Assembly (NCBI GenBank): GCA_905234595.1
Contig: CAJOID010000057.1
Coordinates: 1-39,721 of the forward strand
Direction: 5' to 3'
Length of the DNA stretch: 39,721 bases
DNA from: an uncultured Lachnospiraceae bacterium
Lineage (GTDB): Bacteria; Bacillota; Clostridia; Lachnospirales; Lachnospiraceae
In this document: positions 1 through 8,635 of the stretch, piece by piece
Layout: each line of letters begins with the position of its first letter
Numbering within the stretch: position 1 is the first letter of the stretch
The notes under the pieces: generated by a model
The model's database searches: none
Seen by the model: the letters and a program-made list of their open reading frames with translations, nothing else
Told to the model about the DNA's origin: nothing
Translations under genes and position numbers: made by a program

Positions 1-561
1 ACCCGATGCGGCCACCTTACTCCAGTTTATCTTCTCCTGGAATTTGGATACGTCTATCCAGGTCTCGGTTGCGCACAGGCCTCCCGTATAGGATATCCTG
101 TTGTCGTCACCGGTCACAAAGTCGGCATCTGCAAAAGGATGATGCTCAAGACTGTCAAGTATCGGGAAAAAGACAACCTCATCATGGTCGACTACTATCA
201 GTTCTTCGGGGAAAAACGTCTTCAGAGTCTCCATGGTATTATCCTTGTCGATCAGAGTGGACTTGATCCTGGCCAGCAGTTCGATCTCACCGTCAGTCTT
301 ACCGTCGTTATATGCATTGTCTTTGGCAGCGGCGATCATTGAATCAGCTGCCGAACGGCTCAGATACGGATCCTCGGGATCGGTATAGACATCGATCTCG
401 GCCTGCAGATCATCCGCACGTTCCTGAAGCTGATAATACTTTACCAGCAATACCATCGAGAATGTGATTGCGGCAAGTGCGATCACACAGAGTATTATCT
501 CCATGATATATGACAGGTTTTTACGCTTTTTCCTGCGTCTGGTCGTATTTCGTTCGCTCAT
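1..561 (-). CDS. GH25 family lysozyme (muramidase) with N-terminal membrane anchor, partial
   Basis: The frame opens with ATG at 561 and stays open for 187 codons to the left edge, so the C-terminal part lies outside the window. Residues 1-16 are strongly basic, residues about 18-40 form one hydrophobic membrane segment, and a linker of about 125 residues follows. The visible end carries the hallmark of glycoside hydrolase family 25: an IDVSKFQ motif followed by INWSKVAASG, which holds the first catalytic-site aspartate. GH25 enzymes cut the N-acetylmuramic acid to N-acetylglucosamine bond of peptidoglycan. The anchor suggests an enzyme tethered on the outer face of the membrane and acting on the wall. 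The start lies 3 nt beyond the ilvA stop, with a GAGG sequence inside the end of ilvA, so the two genes are probably cotranscribed. The family call rests on the start of the domain only. Confidence 0.75.
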   Translation of the reverse strand, partial: MSERNTTRRRKKRKNLSYIMEIILCVIALAAITFSMVLLVKYYQLQERADDLQAEIDVYTDPEDPYLSRSAADSMIAAAKDNAYNDGKTDGEIELLARIKSTLIDKDNTMETLKTFFPEELIVVDHDEVVFFPILDSLEHHPFADADFVTGDDNRISYTGGLCATETWIDVSKFQEKINWSKVAASG

Positions 562-564
562 ACT

Positions 565-1791
565 TTAGATACTTGTCCTCACAAGCTTAGGCTTATATCC
601 GTTATCGTTCAGGGCCTTAATGATCGTCTCTTTGTGTTCGGTACCATATGCTTCAAGCGTGATACGCAGTTCAACGGCAGCATTACGGTTGATCGATACG
701 AACTGGTTATGCTCAAGTTTGATAACATTGCCGTCCTGTTTCGCTATAACATCGGATACTCTGGTAAGTTCGCCCGGTTTATCCGGAAGAAGTACAGATA
801 CCGTGAATATCCTGTCTCTCAGGATCAGCCCCTGCTGAACAACACTGGACATCGTGATGACATCCATGTTTCCGCCGGAAAGAATAGCTACGACCTTCTT
901 GTCCTTCAGATCCAGCTGCTTGAGCGCCGCTACGGTCAGAAGTCCGGAATTCTCAACTATCATCTTATGATTCTCAACCATATCCAGGAAGGAAACGACA
1001 AGATCCTGGTCATCTACAGTCACGATATCATCCAGGTTTTTGGCGATATACGGAAAGATCTTTTCACCGGGTGTCTTCACTGCCGTACCATCGGCTATGG
1101 TATTTACGCTGTCAAGCGTTGTCACCTTTTTATTCTTCAGGGATACCTGCATGCAGTTCGCACCCGAAGGCTCCACACCGATGACTTTGATCTTGGGGTT
1201 AAGCAGTTTGGCCAGAGTTGATACACCGCAGGCCAGTCCGCCCCCTCCGATGGGCACGAGAATATAATCCACAAGAGGCAGTTCCTTGATGATCTCCATT
1301 GCAATGGTTCCCTGCCCGGTTGCCACTGCCGGGTCATCAAAAGGATGCACAAATGTATATCCCATTTCTTCAGCAAGTTCATATGCTTTGGCGCATGCCT
1401 CATCATATACGTCTCCGTGCAGGATGACTTCGGCACCGTAACTCTTGGTACGGTTAACCTTGATAAGCGGTGTCGTTGTGGGCATTACGATAGTAGCCTT
1501 TACTCCGTATCTCTTGGCCGCATATGCCACACCCTGCGCATGATTGCCAGCAGACGCGGTTATCAGACCTTTGCTCTTCTCCTCATCAGACAATGTGGAT
1601 ATCTTATAATAGGCGCCTCTGAGCTTATACGCACCGGTATACTGCATGTTTTCGGGCTTTAAATATATCTTGCCGCCGGTAATGTCACTTAAGTACTCAC
1701 TGTATATGAGTTTGGTCTCACTGGCAACTTTGCTTACGGCATCATACGCTTCTTCAAAAGCATCCAAAGTCAGCATCTCGTATTTACTCAT
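565..1791 (-). CDS. ilvA: Threonine ammonia-lyase (threonine dehydratase)
   Basis: This is a PLP-dependent fold-type II enzyme of 408 residues that deaminates L-threonine to 2-oxobutanoate, the first step towards isoleucine (or threonine catabolism). The PLP lysine is K56 in TGAYKLRGA, the SAGNHAQG substrate loop is at 80-87 and the glycine-rich phosphate-binding loop GGGG is at 182-185. A single ACT-like regulatory domain occupies about residues 330-405. The length matches the short, single-ACT class (TdcB/short IlvA) rather than the roughly 500-residue two-ACT biosynthetic form, so allosteric control may differ from E. coli IlvA. The start has a strong GAGGAG sequence that lies inside the last codons of ftsY, only 3 nt before the gene, which indicates translational coupling. 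Cytoplasmic. Biosynthetic versus catabolic role cannot be decided from the sequence. Confidence 0.93.
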   Translation of the reverse strand: MSKYEMLTLDAFEEAYDAVSKVASETKLIYSEYLSDITGGKIYLKPENMQYTGAYKLRGAYYKISTLSDEEKSKGLITASAGNHAQGVAYAAKRYGVKATIVMPTTTPLIKVNRTKSYGAEVILHGDVYDEACAKAYELAEEMGYTFVHPFDDPAVATGQGTIAMEIIKELPLVDYILVPIGGGGLACGVSTLAKLLNPKIKVIGVEPSGANCMQVSLKNKKVTTLDSVNTIADGTAVKTPGEKIFPYIAKNLDDIVTVDDQDLVVSFLDMVENHKMIVENSGLLTVAALKQLDLKDKKVVAILSGGNMDVITMSSVVQQGLILRDRIFTVSVLLPDKPGELTRVSDVIAKQDGNVIKLEHNQFVSINRNAAVELRITLEAYGTEHKETIIKALNDNGYKPKLVRTSI

Positions 1792-1794
1792 TTG

Positions 1795-2690
1795 TCACTC
1801 CTCATCCGTATCTGTTCCCTCGAACATTGCCTGTGCAAAAGCCTCGGGATCGAATTTAAGCAGGTCGTCTATTCCCTCACCCACACCTATGTATTTGACG
1901 GGAACAGACAGTTCGCTAGCTATGGCTATGGCTATACCGCCTTTGCTCGTACCATCCATCTTGGTCAGGACTATACCGGTGACATCGCTCACCTCGGAGA
2001 AGTCTCTGGCCTGACTCATCGCATTCTGACCGGTAGTTGCATCAAGCACGATCAGATTCTCGCGTTTATAATCGGGCAGCTCACGTGATATGATCCTGTC
2101 GATCTTATCGAGCTCATTCATCAGGTTCTTTTTATTATTCAGACGTCCGGCAGTATCGCATATGAGCACATCGGCATGTCTCGCCCGGGCAGCATGTAAT
2201 GCGTCAAAAACCACAGAAGCGGGATCCGACCCCTCCTGTCCCGTGATCACATCCACGCCGGGGTAGCTGCAGCACGGAATGTATCCGCAGCAGCCAGGAT
2301 CACCTTCTTACCATCGGCTTTAAGGCGTGAAGCCATTTTGCCGCAATAGGTGGTCTTACCTACACCGTTCACACCGATCACAAGAACCACGCTCGGGCCG
2401 CGCTCATAAGCATAGGCATCATCGGGCACGGTCATCCTGGAAGCCACGAGACGTGACAGGGCTGCTCTGCAGTCCTCGGTTGTACGTATCCTCTCATCCT
2501 TAACCATGCCGCGCAGGTCATCCAATACCTCTTCGGCAGTATGAACGCCGACATCGGCCATGATCAGCTGTTCTTCGAGATCTTCAAAGAATTCGTCATT
2601 TAAGTCATCATATGCGCCGAATACGGTATCTATTCCGTAAACGATATTCTTACGGGTCTTTGAAAGACCGGCTCTCAACCTGTCAAACAT
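1795..2690 (-). pseudogene. ftsY: Signal recognition particle receptor FtsY, reading frame disrupted
   Basis: FtsY is the SRP receptor GTPase that docks ribosome-SRP complexes at the membrane. Two frames together make the protein. The first (2247-2690) holds the N-terminal helical domain and the G1 loop GVNGVGKTT (residues 106-114) and reaches AADTFRAAA. The second (about 1795-2266) resumes at [16 protein letters not shown] and carries DTAGRLNNKKNL, TKMDGTSKGG and the C-terminal GVGEGIDDL. In E. coli and B. subtilis FtsY about 12 residues separate FRAAA/FRAGA from this valine. Here only 8 nt are left, so about 28 nt are missing and the frame shifts near 2262-2272, beside a GCTGCAGC palindrome. 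The ATG overlaps the smc stop by one base (TGATG). FtsY is generally essential, so a sequence or assembly error is the most likely cause. Gene identity is near certain. Confidence 0.9.
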
Positions 2691-5600
2691 CAGTCGTCTA
2701 ATTCCTTATCTATCAGGCTCACACTTACAAGTGTCGATACGCCTTTTTCCTGCATGGTTATACCATACAGCCTGTCCGCTTTCTCCATGGTACCGCGTCT
2801 GTGAGTGATCACGATGAACTGCGTATTCTTGGTCAGTTTATGCAGGTAATCGGCGAAACGGCTTACGTTATTCTCATCCAGAGCCGCTTCGATCTCGTCC
2901 AGCAGACAGAACGGAGACGGTTTCAGATTCTGTATTGCAAAAAGCAGAGCGATCGCAGTCAGTGATTTCTCACCGCCGGACATCTGCATCATATTAACAA
3001 GCTTCTTGCCGGGCGGCTGAGCCGTAATCCGGATGCCTGCCTCCAGGATATCCTCGTCTTCCATCAGTTCCAGTGTACCTGTACCTCCGCCGAACAGTTC
3101 TTTGAACACTTTATCGAACTGTCTGTTGATCTCACCGAATTTTCTGGTAAACTGCTCACGCATCTGAGTATCCAGTTCTTCGATGATACCTTTCAGTGTT
3201 TCCTCTGCGGTGATCAGATCGTCATGCTGTGTCTTCATGAAGCCGTATCTTTCGGAGACTTCCCTGTAATCCTCGATAGCATTGACATTGACATCGCCAA
3301 GTTTGCGGATCTCATCTTTCAACGATGTGATCTGCTTCTTCATATCGGGCAGATCGGTCAGTTCGGGATCCTTGAGAGCCGCCGCATCGGAGATGGTGAT
3401 CTCATACTCATCCCACATATAGTTGATCTTGTCTTCCAGAGCGGATTCAAGTCTTTCCTGACGGTTTTCCAGACGGTATACTTCTTTCTCCAGTCCCGAT
3501 CTGGATTCATAGAGGTGCTCTCTGCCGTCTATGTATTCCTTATGTCTGGCACTGAGTTCTTCTTTCTGTGCCACGCTTTCCTTAAGTCTGGTCTCGGCTT
3601 CAGCCAGAGCCGCATGAGAAGCTTCGATGGTCTTTTCGAGTTCGGCGATCATATTCTTCTTGGATTCGATATCTTCCTGAGAAGTACTTACACCGGACCT
3701 GACTTCCTCGAGTTCCTCTCCCGCATGAGCTATCTCACCGTCTATACGGTCTATATCGGTCTGATAGAATCTGACGGACTGACGCACTTTCTCAACCTCT
3801 ACCTCGGCATTTGAAGCCTCGGAGAGTTTCTCTGTTTCCCTGTCACGCAGTGTCTCCAGTTTGGTTGTCAGTTCATCTATCAGTTCTTTGGCTTTCTGTT
3901 CTCTTTCCTCGGATTCTGTCAGTTCCCGCCTGATATCTTCTTTCTGCTGATTGATATCCAGTCCCTGCTTGTCGAGATCCTGCTTGGATGTATTCAGCTC
4001 CTCGAAATCCACTCTGGCCTGGCCTTGTTTCTCACGGGCACTCTCAACATTCAGTCTGGCTGTATTCTGGGCCACCGTCTTATCCGAGATCTCGGTCTTC
4101 AGATCCTCGATCTTCTCACGCAGAGCGTTACGATCGGCTTTTTTGTTCTCAATCTTTTTCTCGATCTCATCAGCCTTTGCCTTGAGTTCATCTATGGTTT
4201 TACGTATTCCCTCGATCTCACGGCGGCGGCTGAGCAGATTGGATGTATTCTTGAATGCACCGCCCGAGATCGCACCACCGGGTGTCAGGTACTCACCCTC
4301 CTTGGTGACCATACGTATCGTATACTTGTACTTACGTGCGATCTTGACCGCATTGTCTATGTTATCAACGACAAGGATACGTCCCAGCAGATACGACGCG
4401 ACATCTTTATATTTCTTATCTACATGAACAAGAGTATCGGCCAGTCCGATGACTCCCTTTTCATCCAGAGCTTCCTTCTTTTTGAATTCCTCGGGATCAT
4501 TGATGCTGGTCAGAGGCAGGAACGTTGCACGGCCGTGCCTGTTCTGCTTAAGATAAGCGATCATGCGCTTGGCGCAGTCTTCATCATCGGTAACGATGTT
4601 CTGGATATTACCGCCCAGTGCTGTCTCTATTGCGGTCTCATACTCCTCATCGGCAGAAAGGATATCGGCTACTACTCCGACGATACCTTTTTCTTTTGAT
4701 TTCTGTTCCATGACAGCCTTTATGGCACCGCCATAGCCTTCGTATCTCTCTGCGATATTGATCAGGGCATCCAGTTTGGATTTCTCCTGCTGATATGCCA
4801 TGCGGGCTTTCTGCAGATCATCATCCAGAGATCTCATGGTCTCACGGATCGATACCAGGTCTTCTTCAGCCTTCTTCTGAGCCTGTCTGGATTCCTCAAT
4901 TGACTCACCTATCCTGGCAAATTCTTTCTCAAGCGATTCGATCTCTTCCGACGAGCGCATATCCTCGGATTCGAATCTGAGCAGTCTGGCATTTACATCC
5001 GCCTTCTGTATATTGATCTGCTCGATACGGGTATCCAGACTGCTGAGCTGCGACTTGACAGTAGCCTTATGATCCAGAGATTCGATGATCAGGTTCTTAT
5101 TCTCTTCGATCGTATCGTTTAATCCGGTGATCTCTTCCTGTACGGACGTCAGATCCTCGTTTGCCTTATCGCGCGCCTCAGAGAGCGTACGGAGTTTCTC
5201 ATCGATCTCGGCTTTTTTCGCAAGAACGGCTTCTTTCTCCTGCTCTTTCGCAGCGATGTTGGCCTGTATATCTGCGATGCGCTTATTGAAATGCTCCTCA
5301 CTGCCCTCAGCTGACTTTATCTGTTCCTTGAACAGCTCGATCTGATTCTCGAGTTTGGTCCTGGTCACACTGTTATCGGTCAGGGATTTACGGGTAGTCT
5401 CTATCTCCTCATCCAGAGCTGTCAGCCGGTTTTCAACCTCTTCAAACTCGCTCTTGGCCTTTTCATACTGTTCGGTGATCCGGTTCAGCTCATTACGGGC
5501 AAGTTCGAGTTTCTCAACGGTAGCCTGCAGATCGTCGTTGACCGATACGTTCTCCAGCAGGAATACATTTACGTCAAGAGTCTTTAAACTCTCCTTTTTC

Positions 5601-6250
5601 TTCAGATATGTACGTGCTTTCTCAGCCTGCTTCTCCAGAGGAGCCAGTTGTTTCTCAAGCTCGGACAGGATATCGTTTACACGTACGAGATTCATCTTCT
5701 CGTCTTCGAGCTTCTTGACAGCCTGATTCTTGCGCCTTTTGAACTTGACTATACCGGCAGCTTCATCAAAGAGTTCACGCCTCTCCTCCGGCTTACCCGA
5801 AAGTATACGGTCGATCTGACCCTGTCCTATGATCGAGTATCCTTCCTTGCCTATACCGGTATCATAGAACAGTTCTGCGACATCCTTAAGCCTGCATATG
5901 GTGCCGTTGATCATATACTCGCTCTCGCCGGAGCGGTACAGACGCCGGGACACAGTGACCTCGTCATAATCGATAGCCAGCTGATGATCCGAATTATCCA
6001 GCGTGATAGCCACGTAGGCCGAACTCAAGGCCTTACGTATCTCTGTTCCGGAGAAAATGACATCCTGCATGGAACCGCCGCGCAGCTGCTTGACTCTCTG
6101 CTCGCCCAGAACCCATCTGACGGCGTCGGCAACGTTACTCTTACCCGATCCGTTCGGGCCGACGATACCGGTGATACCGTTATGAAACTTGAATACTATC
6201 TTATTGGCAAAGGATTTGAATCCCTGTACCTCTATGCTTTTTAAATACAT
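2690..6250 (-). CDS. smc: Chromosome segregation protein SMC
   Basis: This is a full-length 1186-residue bacterial condensin ATPase, which dimerises and with ScpA/ScpB organises and segregates the nucleoid. The N-terminal head has the Walker A GPNGSGKS at residues 31-38. Two long coiled coils rich in E, K, Q and R flank a hinge at about residues 510-665, which contains [20 protein letters not shown] and ends with a glycine-rich [12 protein letters not shown] stretch. The C-terminal head carries the ABC signature [17 protein letters not shown] and the Walker [15 protein letters not shown]. No frame break was seen. The start overlaps the end of rnc by 10 nt and the stop overlaps the ftsY start by 1 nt, so rnc-smc-ftsY is one translationally coupled unit, the usual order in Firmicutes. 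Confidence 0.97.
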   Translation of the reverse strand: MYLKSIEVQGFKSFANKIVFKFHNGITGIVGPNGSGKSNVADAVRWVLGEQRVKQLRGGSMQDVIFSGTEIRKALSSAYVAITLDNSDHQLAIDYDEVTVSRRLYRSGESEYMINGTICRLKDVAELFYDTGIGKEGYSIIGQGQIDRILSGKPEERRELFDEAAGIVKFKRRKNQAVKKLEDEKMNLVRVNDILSELEKQLAPLEKQAEKARTYLKKKESLKTLDVNVFLLENVSVNDDLQATVEKLELARNELNRITEQYEKAKSEFEEVENRLTALDEEIETTRKSLTDNSVTRTKLENQIELFKEQIKSAEGSEEHFNKRIADIQANIAAKEQEKEAVLAKKAEIDEKLRTLSEARDKANEDLTSVQEEITGLNDTIEENKNLIIESLDHKATVKSQLSSLDTRIEQINIQKADVNARLLRFESEDMRSSEEIESLEKEFARIGESIEESRQAQKKAEEDLVSIRETMRSLDDDLQKARMAYQQEKSKLDALINIAERYEGYGGAIKAVMEQKSKEKGIVGVVADILSADEEYETAIETALGGNIQNIVTDDEDCAKRMIAYLKQNRHGRATFLPLTSINDPEEFKKKEALDEKGVIGLADTLVHVDKKYKDVASYLLGRILVVDNIDNAVKIARKYKYTIRMVTKEGEYLTPGGAISGGAFKNTSNLLSRRREIEGIRKTIDELKAKADEIEKKIENKKADRNALREKIEDLKTEISDKTVAQNTARLNVESAREKQGQARVDFEELNTSKQDLDKQGLDINQQKEDIRRELTESEEREQKAKELIDELTTKLETLRDRETEKLSEASNAEVEVEKVRQSVRFYQTDIDRIDGEIAHAGEELEEVRSGVSTSQEDIESKKNMIAELEKTIEASHAALAEAETRLKESVAQKEELSARHKEYIDGREHLYESRSGLEKEVYRLENRQERLESALEDKINYMWDEYEITISDAAALKDPELTDLPDMKKQITSLKDEIRKLGDVNVNAIEDYREVSERYGFMKTQHDDLITAEETLKGIIEELDTQMREQFTRKFGEINRQFDKVFKELFGGGTGTLELMEDEDILEAGIRITAQPPGKKLVNMMQMSGGEKSLTAIALLFAIQNLKPSPFCLLDEIEAALDENNVSRFADYLHKLTKNTQFIVITHRRGTMEKADRLYGITMQEKGVSTLVSVSLIDKELDD

Positions 6251-6902
6251 TTACCGCTCCTTAAAGCCTCACCTGCAGCCGCCTGCTGTGCGGCCTTCTT
6301 AGTCCTGCCCTGACCTCTGGACACTTCCTGACCTTCTATGATGCATGCGGCGGTGAAAACCCTCGCATGATCAGGGCCGGTTGCATCCAGCATCTCATAT
6401 GTGACAGTCTGCCCACGGGCCTGTACTATCTGCTGTAGTTTGGATTTCGCATCATAATACGTCACGCTCTCCGCTTCATGATTCATAATGAAACGGTTCA
6501 CAAACGACGTGGCCTCCTCAATACCGCTGTCCAGGTATATACCGCCTATGACAGCTTCCAGAACATCAGATATGATCGAATCCTTCTCTCTGCCTCCGGT
6601 AGCCTCCTCACCGCGTCCGAGCCTTATATAATCCTTCAGGCCAAACAGGCGGGCGCAATGAGCAAGTGCCGGTTCGCAGACCAAAGATGCTCTGAGCTTG
6701 GTCATATCTCCTTCAGGCATATCCGGATGATTATGGAAAACAGGACCGCATCTCCGAGAAATTCCTGCCTCTCATAATCATGACAGGTCCTGATCTTCAT
6801 CTCATTGGAGTAGGATGAATGTGTCAGAGCTGTGACGAGATAATCCGGATCCCTGAATTTATACCCGATAACCTCTTCGAGCTCTTTAATGTCTTTTTTC
6901 AT
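6241..6902 (-). pseudogene. rnc: Ribonuclease III, reading frame disrupted
   Basis: RNase III cuts double-stranded RNA in rRNA maturation and mRNA turnover. The first frame (6702-6902) starts MKKDIKELEEVIGYKF and includes THSSYSNE and the signature ERQEFLGDAV (residues 44-53), then stops after 66 codons. The second frame (from 6241 to about 6735) resumes at HPDMPEGDMTKLRASLVCE, continues through SDVLEAVIGGIYLDSG (catalytic acidic residues) and ends in a double-stranded RNA binding domain with GRTKKAAQQAAAGEAL. In B. subtilis Rnc 19 residues connect GDAVL to EGD-LTKLRA. Here 35 nt remain, so about 22 nt are missing near 6733-6743 and the frame shifts. The start follows GAGG with a 4-nt gap, directly behind the acpP terminator. 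The gene is probably intact in the living cell; an assembly error must be excluded. Confidence 0.88.
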
Positions 6903-6910
6903 TTAACCTC

Positions 6911-6945
6911 AAAAAACGGGCACTGCCGCGAACGGCAGCACCCGT
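6911..6945 (-). terminator. Rho-independent terminator of the plsX-acpP unit
   Basis: On the minus strand a 13-bp stem (11 Watson-Crick pairs and two G-U pairs) with a TTCG loop is followed by six T. It lies 14 nt after the acpP stop. The T run is followed at once by the GAGG ribosome-binding site and start codon of rnc, so rnc transcription would depend on read-through or on a promoter that is not apparent here. Confidence 0.88.
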
Positions 6946-6958
6946 AAATAAATTCCGT

Positions 6959-7195
6959 TTATGCGCCAACAACTACCGACTTGATCAGATTAACCGCTTC
7001 CTCAACAGTGGTGATGGTTTCTGCCTTCTCCGGGGGGATCTCGATATCAAACTCTTCCTCTAATCCCATAATGATCTGGAATATATCAAGCGAATCAGCA
7101 CCCAGGTCATCCATAAAAGTAGTCTCGGGAGTGATCTCGTTGGGATCAACATTTAAAACTTCGGCTATTACCTTTTTAAGTTTTTCTAATTCCAT
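6959..7195 (-). CDS. acpP: Acyl carrier protein
   Basis: This small acidic protein of 78 residues carries growing acyl chains in type II fatty acid synthesis as thioesters on 4'-phosphopantetheine. The attachment serine is S35 in DDLGADSLD, and the following helix FQIIMGLEEEFDIEIP is typical of AcpP. The chosen ATG at 7195 has a perfect AGGAGG seven bases upstream. An upstream ATG at 7240 would overlap the end of plsX and lacks such a site. The gene follows plsX by 34 nt and is closed by a strong terminator, so plsX-acpP is a transcription unit linking phospholipid and fatty acid synthesis. Confidence 0.96.
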   Translation of the reverse strand: MELEKLKKVIAEVLNVDPNEITPETTFMDDLGADSLDIFQIIMGLEEEFDIEIPPEKAETITTVEEAVNLIKSVVVGA

Positions 7196-7229
7196 GCCAT
7201 AACCTCCTATATACACAGACCGATATCTG

Positions 7230-8255
7230 TCATTCTTCAAATTCGTCCAAAGTGGAACCTAGCATTTCTTGTATTTTAGCAGGGATATTCTGTTTAGTAA
7301 AGGTTATGCACTCAATAATGGAATTTTTAATCTCTTTGGCTGTGGACGAGCCGTGAGTCTTGACTACAAGCCCGTTTAAGCCAAGCAATGGTGCTCCTCC
7401 GTGCTCACTTGTCTGGAATCTCTTCAGTCTGTTCTTCAGGGCTTTCTTGATGAGCAGAGCGCCGATCTTCGTCTTAAGGTTGCTCATGAGCACGCCCTTG
7501 ATCTCGCCCAGCAGAGCATTTCCGACGCCCTCATACATCTTGAGGATCACATTGCCGGTGAAAGCTTCACATACAGCTATATCCACAACGCCTGCAGGGA
7601 TGTCTCTGGCTTCCACACTGCCCACAAAATTAATATAAGGACAGTTCTTCAGAAGCGGGAATGTCTCCTTGACCAGTGCGTTACCTTTATCTTCCTCTGC
7701 TCCGATATTGACTATTCCGACGGTGGGATTCTCTATGCCGTGTACGTCACGCATATAGATCGTACCCATCTTGGCAAACTGTACCAGATGAGAAGGTCTG
7801 GCATCTACATTGGCTCCACAGTCAATGAGCAGGCTGTCTCCCTTAAGAGTCGGGATCAACGGTGCCAGAGGTGCTCTCTCAACACCTTTGATACGTCCTA
7901 CGATGACCTGTCCGTCCACGAGGGTCGCTCCCGTACTTCCGGCGGATACATATGCGTCACACTTTCCTTCTTTGACCAGGTTAAGTGCCACTACTATTGA
8001 TGAATCTTTCTTTTTGCGGATAGCCATGACAGGAGGCTCTGCAGTCTCTATGATCTCAGATGCATGAACTATCTCAACACGATCTTCGGGATACTGATAT
8101 TTGGTCAGCTCGGATGCGATCACATCCTGCTGTCCGACCAGACATATCTTCAGGTCAGAACATTCATTTACAGCTTCAACAGCCCCTTTAACGATCTCTA
8201 CCGGTGCATTGTCACCACCCATGGCATCTACTGCCACACGAACCATATCAGACAT
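7230..8255 (-). CDS. plsX: Phosphate acyltransferase PlsX
   Basis: PlsX makes acyl-phosphate from acyl-ACP and inorganic phosphate, the donor used by PlsY in phosphatidic acid synthesis. The protein of 341 residues begins MSDMVRVAVDAMGGDNAP, where VAVDAMGGD is the family signature, and includes GSTGATLVDG, LIDCGAN and EHGGAPLLGL. I chose the ATG at 8255 because GGAGG lies eight bases upstream; the ATG at 8270 contains that site in its own first codons. It lies between rpmF and acpP, the conserved Gram-positive order. A promoter candidate (TTGCTT, 17 nt, TATAGT) lies just upstream. Peripheral membrane protein in the family. Confidence 0.95.
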   Translation of the reverse strand: MSDMVRVAVDAMGGDNAPVEIVKGAVEAVNECSDLKICLVGQQDVIASELTKYQYPEDRVEIVHASEIIETAEPPVMAIRKKKDSSIVVALNLVKEGKCDAYVSAGSTGATLVDGQVIVGRIKGVERAPLAPLIPTLKGDSLLIDCGANVDARPSHLVQFAKMGTIYMRDVHGIENPTVGIVNIGAEEDKGNALVKETFPLLKNCPYINFVGSVEARDIPAGVVDIAVCEAFTGNVILKMYEGVGNALLGEIKGVLMSNLKTKIGALLIKKALKNRLKRFQTSEHGGAPLLGLNGLVVKTHGSSTAKEIKNSIIECITFTKQNIPAKIQEMLGSTLDEFEE

Positions 8256-8284
8256 ATAATCTTCCTCCATAAAAAACCTTAATA

Positions 8285-8313
8285 ACTATACTAAAGGGGC
8301 ATAAAAAAAGCAA
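8285..8313 (-). promoter_or_regulatory. Candidate sigma-A promoter of plsX
   Basis: On the minus strand TTGCTT (8308-8313) and TATAGT (8285-8290) are separated by exactly 17 nt. The expected start is near 8278, about 22 nt before the plsX ATG. The -35 box overlaps the end of the rpmF terminator, so plsX can be transcribed independently of rpmF. Confidence 0.5.
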
Positions 8314-8336
8314 GCCTCCCGGTATCTCCGGAAGGC
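8303..8336 (-). terminator. Rho-independent terminator after rpmF
   Basis: A 9-bp stem (8314-8322 with 8328-8336, one G-U pair) with a 5-nt loop is followed on the minus strand by TTG and then seven T. It lies about 25 nt downstream of the rpmF stop and separates rpmF from plsX. Confidence 0.85.
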
Positions 8337-8361
8337 CTGTAAGTAACATGATAAAACAAGA

Positions 8362-8541
8362 TCAGTCAACAGCGATGATCTCTTTCTTATTGTAAGTACC
8401 GCACTTCTTGCATACTCTGTGAGGAGCCATCAGCGCACCGCACTTACTGCACTTAACAAGTGTAGGAGCTGACATCTTCCAGTTAGCTCTTCTCTTGTCT
8501 CTTCTTCCTTTGGAAGATTTATTCTTAGGACAAATGGACAT
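8362..8541 (-). CDS. rpmF: 50S ribosomal protein L32
   Basis: This 59-residue basic protein of the large ribosomal subunit starts MSICPKNKSSKGRRDKRRA and has the zinc-ribbon form of L32. Four cysteines are arranged as C31-x2-C34 and C44-x2-C47, in KCSKCG and CKKCG. It precedes plsX, as in most Firmicutes. Its own near-perfect promoter lies upstream and a terminator downstream, so it can be monocistronic. Confidence 0.95.
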   Translation of the reverse strand: MSICPKNKSSKGRRDKRRANWKMSAPTLVKCSKCGALMAPHRVCKKCGTYNKKEIIAVD

Positions 8542-8584
8542 TTTAACACCTCGCTTACTACAGTCTTATGACCACACTTAAAAA

Positions 8585-8613
8585 ATTATATATATGGTAC
8601 AAGGCTTTGTCAA
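8585..8613 (-). promoter_or_regulatory. Consensus sigma-A promoter of rpmF
   Basis: On the minus strand a perfect TTGACA (8608-8613) and a perfect TATAAT (8585-8590) are separated by 17 nt. The expected transcription start is near 8578, giving a leader of about 37 nt to the rpmF start at 8541. It is one of the best promoter matches in the window and fits a ribosomal protein gene. Confidence 0.9.
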
Positions 8614-8635
8614 CAAAAATTTAATGTTTCACGGT

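Noticed and set aside
634-1221. A long plus-strand open frame opposite ilvA
   Set aside because: ilvA is conserved across its full length on the other strand, and the frame lacks family features or a start signal.
1795-2690. Two separate small GTPase-like genes instead of one ftsY
   Set aside because: The two frames are complementary halves of one FtsY, with conserved sequence on both sides of the break and no second start signal.
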